Shown one piece after another: positions 60,445 through 64,000 of a stretch of DNA of 64,000 nucleotides. Origin of the DNA: Polyangium jinanense. GTDB taxonomy: Bacteria > Myxococcota > Polyangia > Polyangiales > Polyangiaceae. A program made the translations under genes and the position numbers. The notes under the pieces are model-generated. The model was given only the letters and a program-made list of their open reading frames with translations, was not told the origin of the DNA and ran no database searches. Position 1 is the first letter of the stretch, and each line of letters starts with the position of its first letter. The stretch covers positions 310,001-374,000 of the forward strand of contig NZ_JAGTJJ010000001.1 in NCBI RefSeq assembly GCF_028435365.1, given 5' to 3'.

Positions 60445-61755
60445 CTAGAACGGCCTGCGGCCGCCGCGCCCGCCTGCGGCCCCTGCGTCGGTCTCTTCGG
60501 TCACGACCTTCAGGCTGCCGATGTCTGTACGGAGAACCGTGTAGATGCCGTCCGTGATGCCGATGTCGACCTCGCGCATCTCGATCTGCTCGGCGCCCAG
60601 CGTCTCGTTCGTGAGCACGTAGATGCGCCCTTTGCCCGCGGGCAGCGGCGGCAGCGGATCCTGCGGGATGGGCTTGCCTTCCTTTGTCATCGGCGGCGAG
60701 GGCTTGAAGCGCAGCGCCGCGTTGGGCAGGCGCTTGATGCCCTTGGCCTCGGCCGAGTGGATCGTCGCCGTCGCCGTCATCCCGGGGCGCAGCTTGATGT
60801 CGGGGTTCTCGACCTCGATCACCGCGGCGTACGTCACGACGCCCGCCTGGTTCACGGGGCTGAAGCGCACCTGGCTCACGAGCCCCTTGAACGACTCGCC
60901 GGGGAACGCGTCGACGCGGATGTCTGCGGTCATCCCCTCCTTCAGGCGCCCCACGTCCGCCTCGTCGATGTCCGCGAGCACGCGCATCTTGCGGAGATCC
61001 TGGGCGATCACGAAGAGCGTCGGCGTCTGGAAACTTGCAGCCACGGTCTGGCCGGGATCGACCGCGCGGTTGATCACGACACCCTCGATGGGCGAGTAGA
61101 TCTTGGTGAACGCGAGGTTCGTGTTCGAGCGCCGCAGCGTTGCGTTGAGCTGCGCGACCTGCGCCTTCGAGGCCGCGACGTCGGCGAGCGCGATGTCGTA
61201 GCTGCCTTGCGCGGCATCCAGATCCGCCTGCGATCCCACGCCTTCCTTGAACACCTTGCGCGCCCGCTCGAGCCGCACCTTCGCCGTCTCGAGGTTCGCA
61301 TCGGCTCGCTTGACGCTCGCATTCGCGGCTGCGACCTGCGCCGCGTTCGCGTCGATTTCCGCGCCGAGGAGCTGCGTATCGATCTCCGCGAGCAGATCGC
61401 CGGCCTTCACGTGGCTGTTGAAGTCGACGTGGACCTTCGTGATGCGGCCGGAGACCTGCGCACCGATCTGCACCTCGGTGACCGGCTTGACCTGTCCGGT
61501 CGACTGGATCGTCTCGAAAACGTCGCCTTGCGTGAGGGCCGCGCTCACGTAGCGCGCGGGCGGCGGCGGCTTGGTCTTCTGCAGGTAGAGCATCCCGCCT
61601 GCGACGATGCCGCCAAGGACGAGCAGAATGACGAGCCAGCGGAGCCATTTGCCGCGGCCTTCGACACGCGACAGCGCCTTGTTCAGGTCGGGCCGCTCGG
61701 CTGCGTTGTTCCGGGCCTGTCCGCCCGCATCGAGGTGCACTCCCGGATTGGCCAT
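60445..61755 (-). CDS. macA: MacA-like periplasmic adaptor (HlyD/RND type)
   Basis: A 436-residue membrane-fusion protein. One N-terminal helix is at about 40-58 (WLVILLVLGGIVAGGML). The barrel-sandwich/lipoyl half follows (VQIGAQVSGRITKVHVDFNSHVKAGDLLAEID), a coiled-coil hairpin (about 125-215) and the beta-barrel/membrane-proximal domain. The tail is Gly/Arg-rich. It should bridge the permeases to an outer-membrane factor, which is not in the window. First gene of the exporter operon and divergent from the SlyD-like gene. Confidence 0.9.
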   Translation of the reverse strand: MANPGVHLDAGGQARNNAAERPDLNKALSRVEGRGKWLRWLVILLVLGGIVAGGMLYLQKTKPPPPARYVSAALTQGDVFETIQSTGQVKPVTEVQIGAQVSGRITKVHVDFNSHVKAGDLLAEIDTQLLGAEIDANAAQVAAANASVKRADANLETAKVRLERARKVFKEGVGSQADLDAAQGSYDIALADVAASKAQVAQLNATLRRSNTNLAFTKIYSPIEGVVINRAVDPGQTVAASFQTPTLFVIAQDLRKMRVLADIDEADVGRLKEGMTADIRVDAFPGESFKGLVSQVRFSPVNQAGVVTYAAVIEVENPDIKLRPGMTATATIHSAEAKGIKRLPNAALRFKPSPPMTKEGKPIPQDPLPPLPAGKGRIYVLTNETLGAEQIEMREVDIGITDGIYTVLRTDIGSLKVVTEETDAGAAGGRGGRRPF

Positions 61756-61859
61756 GACGGAACCCGTGATAGCACGGAGGAGCCTTCCGGCGCGGCCGTG
61801 GCGAAGGATCTTACGCAGGGCTTGATGGGGCGACACCTACGTGGCACATCCACGGGCCC

Positions 61860-62474
61860 ATGTCCCAGCCCGCCATTGGCCCCGATACGCGCGTCTCGCT
61901 CTCGTACGTCCTCTTCGATGAGGACGGAGACACGGTCGATCGCGCGACCGAAAGCGAGCCGCTCGAGTACGTCCACGGCTACGCGCAGATCCTCCCGGGC
62001 CTTGAACGAGCGGTCGAGGGCATGCGCGCAGGCGAGCGCCGCGAGATCATCGTCGAGCCCGCGGACGCGTTCGGCGAGCACGACGACGAAGGCGTCTTCG
62101 AGGTCGACAAGGCCGACTTCCCCGACAGCGAGCACGTGACGCCCGGCGACGAGTTCATCGCGCAGGCCCCCGACGGCGAGTCCATCGCGATGCGCGTGGT
62201 CGAGGTGCTTCCGGACGCGTTCGTCGTGGATACGAACCACCCGCTCGCGGGTCAGAAGGTCCGCTTCGAGGTCGTCGTGCACGACGTGCGCGCGGCGAGC
62301 GAGGAGGAGATCGCGGAGGCGCAGTCCGAGCTCGAAGAGCGCGCCACCGGCGACGGCGGCGGTTGCTGCGATCACGACCATGATCACGACCATGATCACG
62401 ACCATGATCACGACCACGATCATGGCCACGCGCCCGCGGGCGGCGGACAGCTCGTCCAGCTCCGCAAGCGCTGA
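61860..62474 (+). CDS. slyD: SlyD-like FKBP-type peptidyl-prolyl isomerase with His/Asp-rich tail
   Basis: A 204-residue FKBP with SlyD layout: an FKBP half (VSLSYVLFDEDGDTV, GYAQILPGLERAVEGM) interrupted by the insert-in-flap chaperone domain (about 70-125), then HPLAGQKVRFEVVV. The C-terminus has CC followed by nine Asp-His pairs and GH, a likely nickel/zinc-binding tail as in SlyD. That tail is encoded by a short tandem repeat. Possible roles are folding and metal delivery (hydrogenase or urease maturation), but no such genes are near. Confidence 0.92.
   Translation: MSQPAIGPDTRVSLSYVLFDEDGDTVDRATESEPLEYVHGYAQILPGLERAVEGMRAGERREIIVEPADAFGEHDDEGVFEVDKADFPDSEHVTPGDEFIAQAPDGESIAMRVVEVLPDAFVVDTNHPLAGQKVRFEVVVHDVRAASEEEIAEAQSELEERATGDGGGCCDHDHDHDHDHDHDHDHDHGHAPAGGGQLVQLRKR
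62370..62423 (+). repeat. 12-bp coding tandem repeat encoding Asp-His pairs
   Basis: Units of GATCACGACCAT are repeated three times exactly, then degenerate, and encode nine Asp-His pairs at the SlyD tail. It is prone to slippage in multiples of six bases without changing frame. Confidence 0.9.
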
Positions 62475-62527
62475 AGACTTCTGCACCCGGGGGGGAGCAA
62501 GTCCGACCAAGGGAGACACAACGACCG

Positions 62528-62839
62528 ATGAAAGCTGCTTCCGATCAGGGTTACTTTTCCGCGCTTGCCTATGATCTCCGGGTGCGCGCGCGCCTCATCG
62601 ACGCTGGCGTGATCACGCCGACGGACGTCGACGGTTACCTCGCCGGGCTCCCCGAGCTCGAGACGCAGGCCGAGGCGCTCGGCATCCCGCAGCCCGCGCT
62701 CGTCTCCGCGACCTCGGCTCCGGCGCCCGCGCCGCAGCCCGTCGCGGCGGCTCCTGCCCCCGCCCCGACCGCGAGCAGCGCTGCGGTCGAGGACGACGTC
62801 GACATCGACGACGCAGCCGACGAGGCAGGCGAGGCGTGA
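62528..62839 (+). CDS. small hypothetical protein with Ala/Pro linker and acidic tail
   Basis: A 103-residue protein I do not recognise. Residues 1-55 look helical and folded (ALAYDLRVRARLIDAGVITPTDVDGYLAGL). Residues 60-85 are Ala/Pro-rich, and the end is strongly acidic (DDVDIDDAADEAGEA). A GGGAGA ribosome site precedes the ATG. It is overlapped by the DUF1844 gene, with which it forms a coupled cluster. Confidence 0.65.
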   Translation: MKAASDQGYFSALAYDLRVRARLIDAGVITPTDVDGYLAGLPELETQAEALGIPQPALVSATSAPAPAPQPVAAAPAPAPTASSAAVEDDVDIDDAADEAGEA

Positions 62840-63123
62840 GCAGCCAGGGCGATCGCGACGTGCCGCCGGGGCAGCTCCCGAAGCTCGACTTCTCGATCTT
62901 CGTGATGTCCATCATCGGCTCGGCGCACGTCCACCTCGGCGATATGCCCGGCCCGGATGGGCATTCGGACCGGAGCCTCGACCTCGCGCAGCAGGACATC
63001 GAGCTCCTCACGCTGCTCGAGGAAAAGACGAGGGGAAACCTCACGGGCGACGAGGAGCGGCTCCTCACGCAGGCCCTCGACGAGTTGCGCGAGCGTCTCG
63101 CGGAGGTATCCAAAGAGACGTGA
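62836..63123 (+). CDS. DUF1844-domain protein
   Basis: A 95-residue protein matching the short DUF1844 family (FSIFVMSIIGSAHVHLGDMP, then DLAQQDIELLTLLEEKTRGNLT and a helical end). The family is widespread in myxobacteria and other delta-type groups; function is unknown. Its GTG overlaps the preceding stop, and its own stop overlaps the protease GTG, so three genes are chained by GTGA overlaps. Confidence 0.85.
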   Translation: MSSQGDRDVPPGQLPKLDFSIFVMSIIGSAHVHLGDMPGPDGHSDRSLDLAQQDIELLTLLEEKTRGNLTGDEERLLTQALDELRERLAEVSKET

Positions 63124-64000
63124 GCTCACGTCGTCCGCCGCTCTCGCTCATCGTCCTGCTCTCGTGGCTCCTCGTGACCGCGTCGGCGTGTGGCAAGGGC
63201 GGCGGGTCGCCGGGCGGTTCGTCCCAAACGGGCGAGCCGACCTCGTCGCTCCCGCCCGGCGCCATTCCTCTCCCGAGCGGCGCGGCATCCACCGCTCCGC
63301 CTCCGGCGCTCGCGCAGACCGCGCCTTCCGGACCGGCGATCGTGACGGCCGAGGGCACGCCGATCTCCTTCGCGCCTCTCGCAAAGAAGGCGGATCCGGC
63401 CGTGGCGACGGTGAAGGCGCGCGTCGAGAAAGAGACCTCGTCGGGTCGAAGGCGCGCCGTCTCCGAGGGCCTCGGCACTGCGTTCGTCTACGACCCTGAG
63501 GGGTTCATGCTGACGAACAACCACGTCATCGAGGACGCGACGGATATCGTCGTCGGCTTCGTCGATGGCCGTGAGATGCGGGCGACGGTCGTCGGCCGGG
63601 ACAAGCACACGGACATCGCGGTCCTGCGCGTCGACGAACGAGGGCTGCCTTCGCTTTCGCTCGGCGACTCGGACGTGATCGACGTGGGCGATTGGGTCGT
63701 CGCGATCGGCAACCCGTTCGGCCTCTCGCACACCGTCTCGGCGGGCATCCTCTCGGCGAAGGGCCGCACGCGCGACGACGTGAAGGGCCTCGATCCCAGC
63801 GGTTATTTCAACTTCCTGCAGACGGACGCCAGCATCAACCCGGGCAACTCCGGCGGCCCGCTGCTCAACATGCGCGGCGAGGTCGTGGGCATCAACGCGG
63901 CCGTCCGCGCGAACGCGAACAACATCGGCTTCGCGATCCCGATCAACATGGTCAAGCAGCTCCTGCCCATGTTGCTGCGGGACGGCAAGATCCGACGCAG
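63120..64000 (+). CDS. HtrA/DegP-like serine protease lipoprotein (3' end beyond window)
   Basis: The first 293 residues of a trypsin-like envelope protease for misfolded protein removal. A signal peptide with lipobox TASAC lies near residue 24, followed by a Pro/Ser/Gly linker and then the protease fold. The catalytic triad is visible as His135 (NNHVIED), Asp165 (HTDIAVL) and Ser244 (GNSGGPL). The NIGFAIPI segment before the window edge is also typical; PDZ domains are expected beyond. The GTG start overlaps the DUF1844 stop. A predicted lipid anchor is less common in DegP. Confidence 0.92.
   Translation, partial: MSSRRPPLSLIVLLSWLLVTASACGKGGGSPGGSSQTGEPTSSLPPGAIPLPSGAASTAPPPALAQTAPSGPAIVTAEGTPISFAPLAKKADPAVATVKARVEKETSSGRRRAVSEGLGTAFVYDPEGFMLTNNHVIEDATDIVVGFVDGREMRATVVGRDKHTDIAVLRVDERGLPSLSLGDSDVIDVGDWVVAIGNPFGLSHTVSAGILSAKGRTRDDVKGLDPSGYFNFLQTDASINPGNSGGPLLNMRGEVVGINAAVRANANNIGFAIPINMVKQLLPMLLRDGKIRR

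Noticed and set aside
59683..62139. 818-codon rightward frame across the MacAB operon
   Set aside because: Antisense shadow of the adaptor and ATPase genes; no family resemblance.
62370..62423. Short tandem repeat considered as a CRISPR or attachment site
   Set aside because: Units are contiguous, lie within a coding frame and encode Asp-His pairs; there are no spacers.

Overview
The window is very GC-rich chromosomal DNA with strong G/C bias at third codon positions, so long open frames appear on both strands of almost every gene. The gene content points to a myxobacterium, probably of the Polyangiales/Sorangiineae side. The evidence is an mglB-mglA motility pair close to the Myxococcus family, a PilZ protein, a Ser/Thr kinase fused to a sulfatase-modifying-type domain, an IcmF/TssM protein, and many short lipoproteins rich in Gly, Asp or Cys. 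I saw no rRNA, tRNA, CRISPR array, insertion sequence or phage gene. It reads as ordinary core chromosome with lineage-specific envelope genes between housekeeping genes.

Layout. 0-4.5 kb: a leftward operon rne/rng - PilZ - ribE, then two related Cys-rich lipoproteins. 4.6-10 kb: a leftward acyl-CoA carboxylase beta subunit, divergent from a kinase-PEGA-FGE fusion, then a parvulin-type lipoprotein. 10.1-17 kb: pyrH, rpoZ, a methyltransferase, a metallophosphoesterase, a hypothetical gene and a shortened tssM. 17-20.8 kb: a leftward alr - VWA lipoprotein - rimI group and a Cys-rich lipoprotein. 20.9-22.3 kb: a 39-residue very basic microprotein and mglBA. 22.7-31.8 kb: a large TPR/DUF3857/transglutaminase protein with a small overlapping membrane protein, carB and a RACo-like ferredoxin/ASKHA protein. 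31.9-37.5 kb: rpmI-rplT-pheS (no infC, no pheT), an ABC exporter and a sigma-70 factor. 37.6-47.5 kb: PBP4-type dacB, two small envelope proteins, a FAH-family protein, pyrG, an acyl desaturase, a CBS protein with a histone-H1-like tail, a lipid-kinase-like protein and a HEAT-repeat lipoprotein. 47.5-53.9 kb: a beta-barrel protein and two thioredoxin-fold lipoproteins, divergent from two extremely Cys-rich lipoproteins. 54-57.2 kb: an Mrp/ApbC Fe-S ATPase and a multi-S1-domain protein. 57.2-61.8 kb: a MacAB-like exporter split into adaptor, ATPase and two permeases. 61.9-64 kb: a SlyD-like FKBP with a His/Asp tail, a small hypothetical gene, a DUF1844 gene and the start of an HtrA/DegP-like protease.

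How the genes fit together. Pyrimidine nucleotide synthesis is represented by dispersed genes (carB, pyrH, pyrG). Translation and RNA metabolism are represented by rne/rng, rpmI-rplT-pheS, the S1 protein, rpoZ and the basic microprotein. Envelope biogenesis and quality control are heavily represented by alr, dacB, parvulin, SlyD, HtrA and MacAB. The most distinctive theme is a set of Cys-rich lipoproteins (at about 3.4, 4.0, 20.1, 51.1 and 52.7 kb), two of them beside two CxxC thioredoxin-fold lipoproteins and an outer-membrane barrel. I infer a dedicated envelope disulfide module from this. Tight co-translation is common: seven gene junctions use a GTGA stop/start overlap.
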